From Candidatus Latescibacterota bacterium (lineage in GTDB: Bacteria; Latescibacterota; UBA2968; UBA8231), in NCBI GenBank assembly GCA_003529325.1, contig DPVW01000349.1:1-55069 (forward strand): DNA of 55,069 nt, written 5' to 3'. Below the pieces are notes generated by a model. That model was not told the DNA's origin. It saw nothing but the letters and a program-made list of their open reading frames with translations, and ran no database searches. Below, piece by piece: positions 25,408 to 33,617 of the stretch. Both the position numbers and the translations under genes were made by a program. Numbering within the stretch: the stretch's first letter is position 1; every line of letters begins with the position of its first letter.

Positions 25408-25443
25408 GTGTCCTGGCCACAGCAGGACACCTGGTCAGGACAC
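25408..25443. repeat. 8 bp inverted repeat with extra copy (GTGTCCTG / CAGGACAC)
   Basis: GTGTCCTG at 25408-25415 is the exact reverse complement of CAGGACAC at 25423-25430, and a second CAGGACAC lies at 25436-25443. The array is 22 nt upstream of the minus-strand start at 25386 and 10 nt past the stop of the gene above. It may be an operator with three half-sites, or a hairpin ending the upstream transcript. There is no T-tract. Confidence 0.5.
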
Positions 25444-25453
25444 GTTGCCGTAC

Positions 25454-28129
25454 TTATTCGAGACCCGCATAGGCAGTGATAAAGGTCTGCGTCACGGTGA
25501 CGCTGTCGCCACCCTTGGGATTGCGACGGTCGATCTTGACCCCCACCTGGGTCGTGATCGCGTAGCCCTGATAGGCGGACAGGTTGGAGAACTGGGCGGC
25601 GCCGACTACGCCGCTGAAGTCATCGGAGTTGCGCCGCATGTCGTTGTGGAATGTCATCTCCACACCGGCCTGCATGCGCGTCGAGGTGAGCAGAGGAAAA
25701 CTCATCAAGAGTCCGCCCAACTGGGTGAGAGATCGCTTCTTGTCGCTGGACACGGCGTCCAAAGTCTGGTGCCGGAAGACACTTTTCCAGCGTGGTTCGA
25801 TGTCGATGAGGCCGACCTCGAAGGTGTAGCTGACGCGGTTGACGATGCCGAAAAAGTAATTCGTGTTGAGTTGATCCAGCAGGTCACGCTCGGCGGCATC
25901 AAGACGCGACTCGAAGAGGTCCCACTTGAGGAAGTTTTCCGTCTTCAATCCACGGTAGTCGTATTCATGCCCCAGCCACAAAGAGTTGACAAAGGCATCA
26001 CGCCCCACCAGCGGATCCTCGATCTTCGTCGACTCACCGGTGCGGATGTTGGCATTGGGCAGCCACTGCAGAAGCTCGTTGGGTATATCGTCCTTAACAT
26101 CCTTCATCATCTCGAAGACGCGGAAGCGACCCCAGCTGGCCAGGTCACGGTCGACAGTGAGCATGGCGTAATTGGTGTGGTTCTTCTGGTCTGCCGAGAT
26201 CAGATCTTCACGCAGGACGCCGATGCTTGCCCGAATATCGGGTGTGACGTTGAGACCACCGTAAATATTGAATCCACGGTGATCCTTGCGATACGGATAA
26301 TCGGGCTCTTCGTCGTTCTCGAAGCGATCGATCCAGAAGTTGTTGTTCAGGTCGATTCCATACAGGAATTCGGGGCGATCGACATTGTGGCGCAGGAAAG
26401 GTTCATCGTAGTCAGGGATGTTGTTGCTGAGGAAACGGTTGTCGTTCTGGTTGAAGTCGGAGATGAAGTCGTTGTTCTCGTCCCAACCGGGGTACACCGT
26501 GCGATCCCCTGCCTGCCAGTCCTTGCGCACCAGATCCGGGATCTGGTCCTGGTCGTCATTGTCGTCCACGAGTTCGACGATGTGAATGCGGCTGTCCTCG
26601 TAATCGATAAAACCGTCACCCTGGGTCGTAAAGGTGCTCGTGTTGTAGCGTGGATCCATGCTGTAGGCTTCGCCGAACACGAACCAGGGATACTGGTTGC
26701 GCGACAGGTTCATCATCCACGCTTCGGCAGCGCGGTCGCCGCCGATGCCCGAGGCGCTCTTGTGGGTGCTGGTGACCACGTTGGGGTATTTGCGGTATGA
26801 ATAACTGAGGTCATACTCGCCATAAAAGTCGAAGCCGAAGACCTCCTTGAGTTCGAGGGTGGTGCCCCAGATCTGCGTCGCCGTCGGTAGCCCATACTCA
26901 AAGGAGACGAGTCGCAGGTTGGTGTTGTCCTGCACGTTGCCGTCCGCCTGACTGACCAGCAGCAGAACCGAGTCGTCTGACTGGTTCAACTGATTGTCCG
27001 ACGTCATCCAGACCTGGTAATCATTACCCAGGATATAACGGAACTCAACCTTCGAGATCTCCTCTTTTGAACCGCTGGCACGGTTGACGAAGGCGGGGCT
27101 GTCGAAGTCGTAGAGCAGGCGGATCTCCTCCGTGCCATCGGCGGAGAGGAAACCTTCGCGAACGAAACCGCCCTCGATGACCGGCTCGAAGCGAATCTCC
27201 TTGCCACGCTCGACGGAACCATCGGTGTAGGTGACGATGATGTCAGAGCCGGCAGGGAAGAAGGCGGCACCGCCGATGCCGTCCTCAGGCGAGTCGTCGC
27301 GCAACACGACCTCGATGACGGACAAGGTCTTGTTCTGCGAGACCGTCAGCTCGCCGCTGATCGGGTTGCCTGTAAAGCCGTCGATGAGGGTGTTCGACTG
27401 ATGCGAGTTCACAGTGGTGAAGCCGAGGGTGGCGAAGTCGCCGACATCGACGGTGAAACGCCCACCGACGAGGGACGTGGCGTTGGTCACCAAAGACTGC
27501 TGATCACTGGTGGAGATACCACCTGGGCGGCTGAGCCGAGAGTAAATGACAGTTCCATGATACTTGTCGGCGGCATAGTCGAACTGCACACCATCCCATT
27601 GGGGCTTGGAGAACGTCATGGGCGTCAGGGTGGTGCGGATCTTGTCGCTCATGGTCAGGGCGTAGTGATGTTCACCCTTGGAGTCACCGGAGATGAGCAC
27701 GCCGCTGAACCACTGGCCGAAACGACCACTCTTGAGCACCGAGGACCCGAACTGGCTGGGCTGGCTCTGGGAGTTGTTGAAGATCAACCAGCCCTTGGTG
27801 ACGAAGTTACCATAGAGGTCGTAGTAGTAATCGCCCTCAAGCAGGACATTGACGTAGCGTTTGTAGTGGTCGCGAGCATAGTTGGAGTACTCCCACTGCC
27901 GCCAGCGATACTCATTGAAGAGTTCCTGCGGCACGAACCAGCGACGCACCGCCGGGTCGAGGGCGCCATGCAGGACCCCCGGACCGGTGGGGTGGAAGGA
28001 CACATCGCCGCCGCGCTGAACCTGTCCGATGCGGGTACCGTAGTCCTCTTGCGCCGAAGCCGGCCCCGAGATCACCACCAGGACGAGGAGGCAGGAGAGG
28101 GCAAGGCGGGTCATATTCCTTACAGCCAC
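25454..28129 (-). CDS. Predicted outer-membrane beta-barrel protein with Ca-binding-like loops
   Basis: 891 residues, signal peptide ending SGPASAQ. The sequence is rich in Tyr, Trp and alternating strands (QWFSGVLISGDS, HHYALTMSDKIRTTLTPMTF, YGEYDLSYSYRKYP, FEVGLIDIEPRWKSVFRHQ), consistent with a large outer-membrane barrel. Residues about 504-612 contain a run of acidic Asn/Asp loops (DENNDFISDFNQND, DLNNNFWIDRFEND) resembling thrombospondin type 3 or dockerin calcium sites. The start is GTG 28129, which is spaced correctly from GGAGG; an ATG five codons later is possible. It begins 10 nt below the largest paralogue of the secreted family, so the two are co-expressed and may form one surface complex. 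The function is not known. Confidence 0.68.
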   Translation of the reverse strand: MAVRNMTRLALSCLLVLVVISGPASAQEDYGTRIGQVQRGGDVSFHPTGPGVLHGALDPAVRRWFVPQELFNEYRWRQWEYSNYARDHYKRYVNVLLEGDYYYDLYGNFVTKGWLIFNNSQSQPSQFGSSVLKSGRFGQWFSGVLISGDSKGEHHYALTMSDKIRTTLTPMTFSKPQWDGVQFDYAADKYHGTVIYSRLSRPGGISTSDQQSLVTNATSLVGGRFTVDVGDFATLGFTTVNSHQSNTLIDGFTGNPISGELTVSQNKTLSVIEVVLRDDSPEDGIGGAAFFPAGSDIIVTYTDGSVERGKEIRFEPVIEGGFVREGFLSADGTEEIRLLYDFDSPAFVNRASGSKEEISKVEFRYILGNDYQVWMTSDNQLNQSDDSVLLLVSQADGNVQDNTNLRLVSFEYGLPTATQIWGTTLELKEVFGFDFYGEYDLSYSYRKYPNVVTSTHKSASGIGGDRAAEAWMMNLSRNQYPWFVFGEAYSMDPRYNTSTFTTQGDGFIDYEDSRIHIVELVDDNDDQDQIPDLVRKDWQAGDRTVYPGWDENNDFISDFNQNDNRFLSNNIPDYDEPFLRHNVDRPEFLYGIDLNNNFWIDRFENDEEPDYPYRKDHRGFNIYGGLNVTPDIRASIGVLREDLISADQKNHTNYAMLTVDRDLASWGRFRVFEMMKDVKDDIPNELLQWLPNANIRTGESTKIEDPLVGRDAFVNSLWLGHEYDYRGLKTENFLKWDLFESRLDAAERDLLDQLNTNYFFGIVNRVSYTFEVGLIDIEPRWKSVFRHQTLDAVSSDKKRSLTQLGGLLMSFPLLTSTRMQAGVEMTFHNDMRRNSDDFSGVVGAAQFSNLSAYQGYAITTQVGVKIDRRNPKGGDSVTVTQTFITAYAGLE

Positions 28130-28139
28130 AGGATTCCTC

Positions 28140-31100
28140 CTAATAGGCGACGGCTATACTACGCGTCAGAATCGTACTGGCGCTGTCGTCGTCGATGTTG
28201 AGTTCTGCTTTGACGATGTAGATGCCAGGCGGCACCAACTGTCCTTCTGCGTTGAACCCGTTCCAGGGAACGGACTGATTTCCGGTATTCACGGGTCGAG
28301 AGTCGCTCCACACGCGCCGGCCTGAAAGAGTGTAGACGCTGATCTCAAGGTCCCTAGGACTGGTGATACGGAAGATCGACAGTCCGATCTGGGTTACATC
28401 ATTGATCCCATCACCGTTCGGTGTAAAGGGATTGGGGGTGATGGCCAGGTCCTCGACAATGCCGCCGCCAAGGGGGACGGACAGAGAGAGGGTGTTGGCG
28501 TCGATCGAGGGCTCTGCGTCTCCGGCCTCGACGGCCTGCCAAGGCGCTCCGGTAGAGAGCCCACCATTGGTCTGGCGCACCGCCAGATCCACCGTTGTGC
28601 CATTGAGGTATACAGGTGACTGGAAGCGGATGCGCAGCCGGGGCCCGGGGCCGATCACACGGCCCTTCTCGCTTGCGGACAGCCTGGCGTATGTGCCACT
28701 GTCGAGACTGTTGCCGAGATCATCGAAGGCATATTCGCCGCCATCCCCCCTGAGGACGCGGAAGTAGCGGACTGGCCCCTGGTCGGCTTCTTCGAGGTCT
28801 AGCCAGTCCGCCCGATCGACCTCGACCAGATCTCCGGAAGACAGACGCTGGAAGTAGAGCACGTCGCCCTGCTCTTCTGCGGCAAGCAACCCCCAGGAGG
28901 GGGCTGAGAGTGGGAGGTCATCGTCGGTGACAGGAACCTGCTCGCCTTCAACGGTGATGCGATGATACACGCGCGTCGTGTCCGGCAGAATATTCACCGG
29001 CTCCGGCAGGCGCACCCAGATCGAATCCGCCTGCTGGCGCAACACGGTAAGCATCGCTCCCGAGGCATCGACATAGCTGTCGTCAGCATCGCGTGCGAAG
29101 TGCTGGCCCCTCCCGGTACCCTTGGTGACGTCGATTGCAAGCAACTCGAGACCGTTGGAGGAGGGCATGGACAGCAGGATCTCGTCGAAGCCAAGACTGC
29201 TGTTTGGCGAAGATATGAAGTTCGGCTGCAGGTACACATCAAATGTGTCCAGGACTCCGGCAACAGCTACCTCGGTGGGGGTAATCTCGGCGAGAACGCG
29301 CTCAGCCACAGGCTCGAGAAGATCGATACGGATACCATCAATCACCGCTGCCACATCGCGATCGGTGGTGGTCATCGTCACCCGGATCTGCATGTACTTC
29401 CGCAAGCCTGGAGAAGTGACGCGTTCGCCTTGGTCGACATAACTACGGCTCCACGGAGACCAGCCAGAGGTCGGTACGAAGGTCGTGTCTGCCGGACCCT
29501 TGAAGCTCCCCAGCAGGTTCTTCCAGGCAGAGTACGTAATCTCCTGACCCGACTTGTCGAAATAGCGCAGTACGCGACCGAGCAGATCACCGGAGCGGGT
29601 GCGGATCTGCAGGTTCGTACCTGGGGGTGTGTCCGCTGTCCAGGTAATGCCGCCGAAGTGCCGTGGTTCGTTGAACTCGATCAAGTCGGAAGTAAAGGTC
29701 ACATCCGCCGGGTATCCACGCGCAAACAATTGGTATTCGGCGATGTTGGGACCGGTATTGTAACCGCCGCGGCGCGCCGGGTTGAAGGAGACGACGGAGA
29801 CTTCCAGGAATCGCAAGGGTTGCGGTTCGGGATAGGGGTCGAGCAGATGCTCAAAGCGATCGAGGCTGTTGTCCTCGCGGGTTCGAGGACTGATCCGAGC
29901 CCATTTGATGCGCCCACTCACATCCCGCGAGCCGTCCGAGCCGCGGACGATGTAGCCGTCGATGAATGTCCTTGGCCGTGCCGATGAGATGCGCATGGCG
30001 TCGAGCCAGAAGGTGGCGCCCATATCGACGGTGAGGATGCCGCGCTCGATGGTTGGTGAATACACAAGGTGCAGGAAGTTGGTGGACCAATCACCGTCGA
30101 AGGCGGGGCCTGGAGCAAAGTTTCCGCCTGTGAGGAAGATGCTGCCACCCCCTTCGATGATGCCGGGGCTGATGTTGTCGCCGAATCCGAGCGGCTCGAT
30201 GTCCGCCAGGCGCGGGCGTTCCCGTTTGTAGTATTTGAGGCGCCCCTGGCGGGCCTCGTCGAGGGCGTCGTAAATGTCCCGTTCCACGGGCTCTTCCACC
30301 CCCTGCAGATCGCGGATGTAATAGACGATGTCTCCCCGTTCGTTGGCGGACAGGTCGAGCCACGCCGCTTCATCATCGAGCAGATGTCCTCGGCCCCGAC
30401 GGGAGTCGGTGACGATGATACGGATCGTCTCTACCAGGCGCCCTTCCCATTCGAGGCTGGAATTTATCTGTTCCAGCAGCATCGAGAAGGAGCGGATCGA
30501 CTCGTTGGGTGCATTCGTGCCGCCCACGGAGACAAAATCCACCTTGTCGGAGTCCTGGGTCACCGGGTCCTGATCCGGTGCAACAAGAACGCGGAATTGC
30601 CGGAATGGGTCACCCAGCTCCTCATCCACGAAGTGCAGCAGGAACTCATCCACGGGGACGACCCTGCCCAGGTCAATTTCCACCCACCAGTTCTCTAACG
30701 GATCGTCCGGATCGGGCTCCCAGAAGGTCGTGGGGTCGCCATCCAGAATGTTGGCGGCATCAGCGGGATTTGAGCCGACACGACTTATGCCAGGACGAAG
30801 GAAGTAGGAATAGAGTGGTACGTCCTTGCGGTCGCGAATGACTTCGCCCCGAACATCGAGGGTTTCGGTACTGTCCACGTTGAGAATCGCCGTCTCCCCC
30901 CTTCTCCGCTTGACTTCGGCCAGCGGTCGGGTGAAGGTGGAGCGATCGTCGAGGATGTTGTAGTGGGTGCGGAAATGATGTGGTCGCACCATTCCGGCGG
31001 GATCGAGATCAACGGCGTGGACCGGCAGGCTCCAACGCTGCCAATGTGCGGCGTCCTCAACGATGACCGCGTTGTTGGTGAGACGGTACCCGGTACGCCT

Positions 31101-31193
31101 CTGTGCCTCAGCCGAAACGACCCACACCAGTCCCCATCCAAAGAACAGCAACAGCGGCAGCCAGCGCCGTGTGGAGTCGAACAGGGTTGTCAT
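28140..31193 (-). CDS. Giant secreted discoidin-like protein with internal 17-residue repeats and PNGDGxND domain
   Basis: 1017 residues. Signal peptide: WLPLLLFFGWGLVWVVSAEA. Discoidin-like domains are visible at about 145-260 (NILDGDPTTFWEP, WWVEIDLGRVVPVDEFLLHF) and 355-490 (FDGDWSTNFLHL, ILTVDMGATFWLDAMRI). The block shared with the two paralogues spans about 500-690. Five copies of a short motif [WY]xxLxxxxxGx[VL] lie at residues 278-294, 308-324, 767-783, 797-812 and 835-846. The C-terminal domain has PFTPNGDGINDVTQIGL, WNGFNAEGQLVPPGIYIV and ends SIAVAY. A TTGACA box (31287-31282) lies 89 nt above the start. It probably binds glycans at the surface together with the barrel protein encoded 10 nt downstream. 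Confidence 0.78.
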   Translation of the reverse strand: MTTLFDSTRRWLPLLLFFGWGLVWVVSAEAQRRTGYRLTNNAVIVEDAAHWQRWSLPVHAVDLDPAGMVRPHHFRTHYNILDDRSTFTRPLAEVKRRRGETAILNVDSTETLDVRGEVIRDRKDVPLYSYFLRPGISRVGSNPADAANILDGDPTTFWEPDPDDPLENWWVEIDLGRVVPVDEFLLHFVDEELGDPFRQFRVLVAPDQDPVTQDSDKVDFVSVGGTNAPNESIRSFSMLLEQINSSLEWEGRLVETIRIIVTDSRRGRGHLLDDEAAWLDLSANERGDIVYYIRDLQGVEEPVERDIYDALDEARQGRLKYYKRERPRLADIEPLGFGDNISPGIIEGGGSIFLTGGNFAPGPAFDGDWSTNFLHLVYSPTIERGILTVDMGATFWLDAMRISSARPRTFIDGYIVRGSDGSRDVSGRIKWARISPRTREDNSLDRFEHLLDPYPEPQPLRFLEVSVVSFNPARRGGYNTGPNIAEYQLFARGYPADVTFTSDLIEFNEPRHFGGITWTADTPPGTNLQIRTRSGDLLGRVLRYFDKSGQEITYSAWKNLLGSFKGPADTTFVPTSGWSPWSRSYVDQGERVTSPGLRKYMQIRVTMTTTDRDVAAVIDGIRIDLLEPVAERVLAEITPTEVAVAGVLDTFDVYLQPNFISSPNSSLGFDEILLSMPSSNGLELLAIDVTKGTGRGQHFARDADDSYVDASGAMLTVLRQQADSIWVRLPEPVNILPDTTRVYHRITVEGEQVPVTDDDLPLSAPSWGLLAAEEQGDVLYFQRLSSGDLVEVDRADWLDLEEADQGPVRYFRVLRGDGGEYAFDDLGNSLDSGTYARLSASEKGRVIGPGPRLRIRFQSPVYLNGTTVDLAVRQTNGGLSTGAPWQAVEAGDAEPSIDANTLSLSVPLGGGIVEDLAITPNPFTPNGDGINDVTQIGLSIFRITSPRDLEISVYTLSGRRVWSDSRPVNTGNQSVPWNGFNAEGQLVPPGIYIVKAELNIDDDSASTILTRSIAVAY
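28656..28895 (-). repeat. Protein repeats R3-R5 inside the 1017-residue secreted protein
   Basis: Three copies of the short motif: WGLLAAEEQGDVLYFQR (residues 767-783), WLDLEEADQGPVRYFR (797-812) and a degenerate YARLSASEKGRV (835-846), spaced 30 and 38 residues apart. They sit between the paralogue-shared block and the C-terminal domain. The motif is not one I recognise. Confidence 0.55.
30222..30362 (-). repeat. Protein repeats R1-R2 inside the 1017-residue secreted protein
   Basis: Two copies of the same motif: WLDLSANERGDIVYYIR (residues 278-294) and YDALDEARQGRLKYYKR (308-324), spaced 30 residues apart, the same spacing as R3-R4. They lie between the two discoidin-like regions. Confidence 0.55.
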
Positions 31194-31283
31194 TGTCTAC
31201 CTCGCATTGGTCTGTACGCCAGACCTTCGAGCGTCAGAGGCACCGAATATGAGGCAAGATGTAGTGCACGAGCGTTGCGGTTG

Positions 31284-33617
31284 TCAAGGATGTCGAGGTG
31301 AAAGGATCTCAGGATCCACCTGACCAAGGTGCAGGATGATGTGTCCGGAGGGGGGCAGCCCTTTCCACGTCTGTTTCTTTCCCCCTGGCCAAAGGACCTC
31401 GATGCGTTCTGGTTTTGACCTGCCCAGCCCGGCGACCACCGGGGGAGCATTGGTCGAGCCGAAGCCAAATCCCGACGCGAGGTGACCGTATACGGGTCCC
31501 GAGCTTGTGTGGACAGTAATTCGAGTACCAAGGACATCCCGTCCGCCCGCCAGCGCCCGGATCGACAGGGAGGCGCCTACGGGACCATCGTTGCGGTAGA
31601 GCGCATTGGGCCAGACATCCGCCTTGTAGTGACCGCCAAGACCAGCATAGAGGTCCAAATCGCCATCGGCGTCGTAATCGGCGAAGGTCGCACCGTGTCC
31701 TTTACCCAGATTGCCCACACCAGCGGCTTCTGTGACATCGGCAAAGGTGCCATCCCCCCGTTGCAGAAACAGGATGTTGGGTTCCAGGCGGGACATCTCG
31801 GGTCCACCATTGGCCAGATACAGGTCCGGCAAGCCATCATTGTCGACGTCGCCTACGCCGGCGCCCATGGTGCCAAAGGACCGCCCCAGTCCGGCCAGCA
31901 CCGCAACGTCAGCAAAAGAACCGTCACCCTCATTATGGTAGAGGAAGGGCCGGTTGGGCTCGACGGCGCGCCCTTCAACGCTACTGTGCAGCACGTCTTC
32001 AAAACTACTCATGGTAGAAACGAACAGATCGAGGGCGCCGTCGTTGTCGAAATCGAGGAAGAACGTGACATATCCGCCTTCCACAGGGAAGGCAACGCCA
32101 GCCTGTGGCGCCACATCGACGAATTCAAGAGAACCGGATGCGCCCATCTGATTACGGAAGAGGCGATTGGGTCCACCGATATTGACGCTGTAGATGTCGG
32201 GCCAGCCGTCGCCGTCGTAATCACCGGCGGCGGTGCCGATGGATTTCAAGGTGTCATCGACGCCGGCGGAATTCGCCACATCGGTGAAGGAGACAATACC
32301 AATGTCACTCGTGTTGCGGTGCAGGTTGTTGGCACCGCCATCGGCGATGACACCGTTGGTGACATACAGGTCCAGACGCCCATCGACGTCGAAATCGGCC
32401 CAGGTCGCGGTGAAGCTCGCCTCGAGGCCAGCGACGCCGGCGGCATCGGCAATATCGGTGAAACCGGCGTCACCATCGTTGCGGTACAATGAGTTGGGGG
32501 CAACGCCTTCCCACGCGTCGCGGGTGACAAAAAGATCGGGATCGCCGTCGTTGTCGCAATCGGCCGCGGAAGCCCCCCAGCCGCCCAGTGGATCCGCCAG
32601 GTGCATGACCTGGGTAACCTCGGAGAAACCCTCGAGATCATTGCGATAGAGGCCGTGCTCAACGTGGATGCCGACGCTGAACAGGTCCCAGTCGCCGTCG
32701 CCGTCATAATCGAGCCAGCTGCTGCCCCGGCCCCGGTCGATCTTGTCGACGCCAAGTGACGCGGCGACATCGACGAAGTGGGGCACCGATGGCGTGGCTG
32801 CGGGGTCGGTTCGGGCATAGAATCGATACTGTGTCTCCAGGTCGTCCGGATACCCACCTTGTCTGTTGTACGCCTGACGGAGCAGCCAGAGCGCCTTGAG
32901 ACGATCGGCGTAATTGTCGGCGTAAAGATCCGTGGCGCGGCGCAGCGCTTCGATGGCGTCGGGGAGGTCGCCAAGCCACAGGGCGGCGGTGCCCACCAGC
33001 ATCTTCAGGTACCCGTCGTCGGGATGTTTGTCGGCTTGCTGCTGTCCCAGCGTGAGAGCCTCGGCGAAGTCGCCACTGCGCAGTACGGCTTCCACCAGCA
33101 TGCGTCCGGCAACACGGTGATTGGCAACCCGATCGAGAACTTCGCTGCATAAGACCCGAGCTTGCTGCAGGTCCATGGTGGCTGCCTGCAACGCGAGTCG
33201 CGCCAGCAGCACCCGGGTTTCAATCGATTCCGGGTGTCTCTGCAAAAGGCTGCGTGCCGCCACCTGGGACCTCAGGGCCAGCCCATCATAGGCCATCAGC
33301 CACGCACGCAGCACGTGGTAGAGCGACCGCTGCTGCGCCTCGACGGGCGCCGCGTCTAGCCAGCGCCTGGCGGGTTCAGCATGTCCCGTCGCAAGTTGCA
33401 CATGCGCCAGCGCCAGTCCTACCGTGACAGGGTCCGCTCCGGATCGGCCGGCGGAACGCAGGCTGTCTGCCGCCGCTCCCCACTCGCCGAAAAAGATCAG
33501 CTCCTGGGCTGCCTCGAGTCCGGTCAGTGCCGCCTTCGGCCTGGAATCCTCCGGGGCACAGAACGTCAGAAATCCGATCAACGCGAGCGCTGCGCTTACA
33601 TATCGCGAGCTGATCAC
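31284..33617 (-). CDS. TPR plus FG-GAP/UnbV lipoprotein
   Basis: A 777-residue lipoprotein from GTG 33617, which overlaps the upstream stop by 4 nt; the open frame extends to 33782, but that part shadows the upstream gene. The lipobox is GFLTFC (Cys20). Residues about 35-260 are TPR-like helices (AAQELIFFGEWGAAADSLR, GDFAEALTLGQQQADKHPDD). Seven Ca-binding loops (DYDGDGDWD, DCDNDGDPD, DFDVDGRLD, DYDGDGWPD, DFDNDGALD, DVDNDGLPD, DYDADGDLD) form an integrin-type propeller. The C-terminus is an ASPIC/UnbV domain (GTRITVHTSSG, VLWPGGKKQTW). The TPR fusion distinguishes it from the smaller FG-GAP/UnbV protein in the window. It is co-translated with a TPR lipoprotein, pointing to a surface complex. 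Confidence 0.82.
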   Translation of the reverse strand: MISSRYVSAALALIGFLTFCAPEDSRPKAALTGLEAAQELIFFGEWGAAADSLRSAGRSGADPVTVGLALAHVQLATGHAEPARRWLDAAPVEAQQRSLYHVLRAWLMAYDGLALRSQVAARSLLQRHPESIETRVLLARLALQAATMDLQQARVLCSEVLDRVANHRVAGRMLVEAVLRSGDFAEALTLGQQQADKHPDDGYLKMLVGTAALWLGDLPDAIEALRRATDLYADNYADRLKALWLLRQAYNRQGGYPDDLETQYRFYARTDPAATPSVPHFVDVAASLGVDKIDRGRGSSWLDYDGDGDWDLFSVGIHVEHGLYRNDLEGFSEVTQVMHLADPLGGWGASAADCDNDGDPDLFVTRDAWEGVAPNSLYRNDGDAGFTDIADAAGVAGLEASFTATWADFDVDGRLDLYVTNGVIADGGANNLHRNTSDIGIVSFTDVANSAGVDDTLKSIGTAAGDYDGDGWPDIYSVNIGGPNRLFRNQMGASGSLEFVDVAPQAGVAFPVEGGYVTFFLDFDNDGALDLFVSTMSSFEDVLHSSVEGRAVEPNRPFLYHNEGDGSFADVAVLAGLGRSFGTMGAGVGDVDNDGLPDLYLANGGPEMSRLEPNILFLQRGDGTFADVTEAAGVGNLGKGHGATFADYDADGDLDLYAGLGGHYKADVWPNALYRNDGPVGASLSIRALAGGRDVLGTRITVHTSSGPVYGHLASGFGFGSTNAPPVVAGLGRSKPERIEVLWPGGKKQTWKGLPPSGHIILHLGQVDPEILSPRHP

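Noticed and set aside
25367..26800. Plus-strand open frame of 477 codons
   Set aside because: It is antisense to the predicted barrel protein, lacks any known domain, and its composition is that of a reverse-complement shadow.
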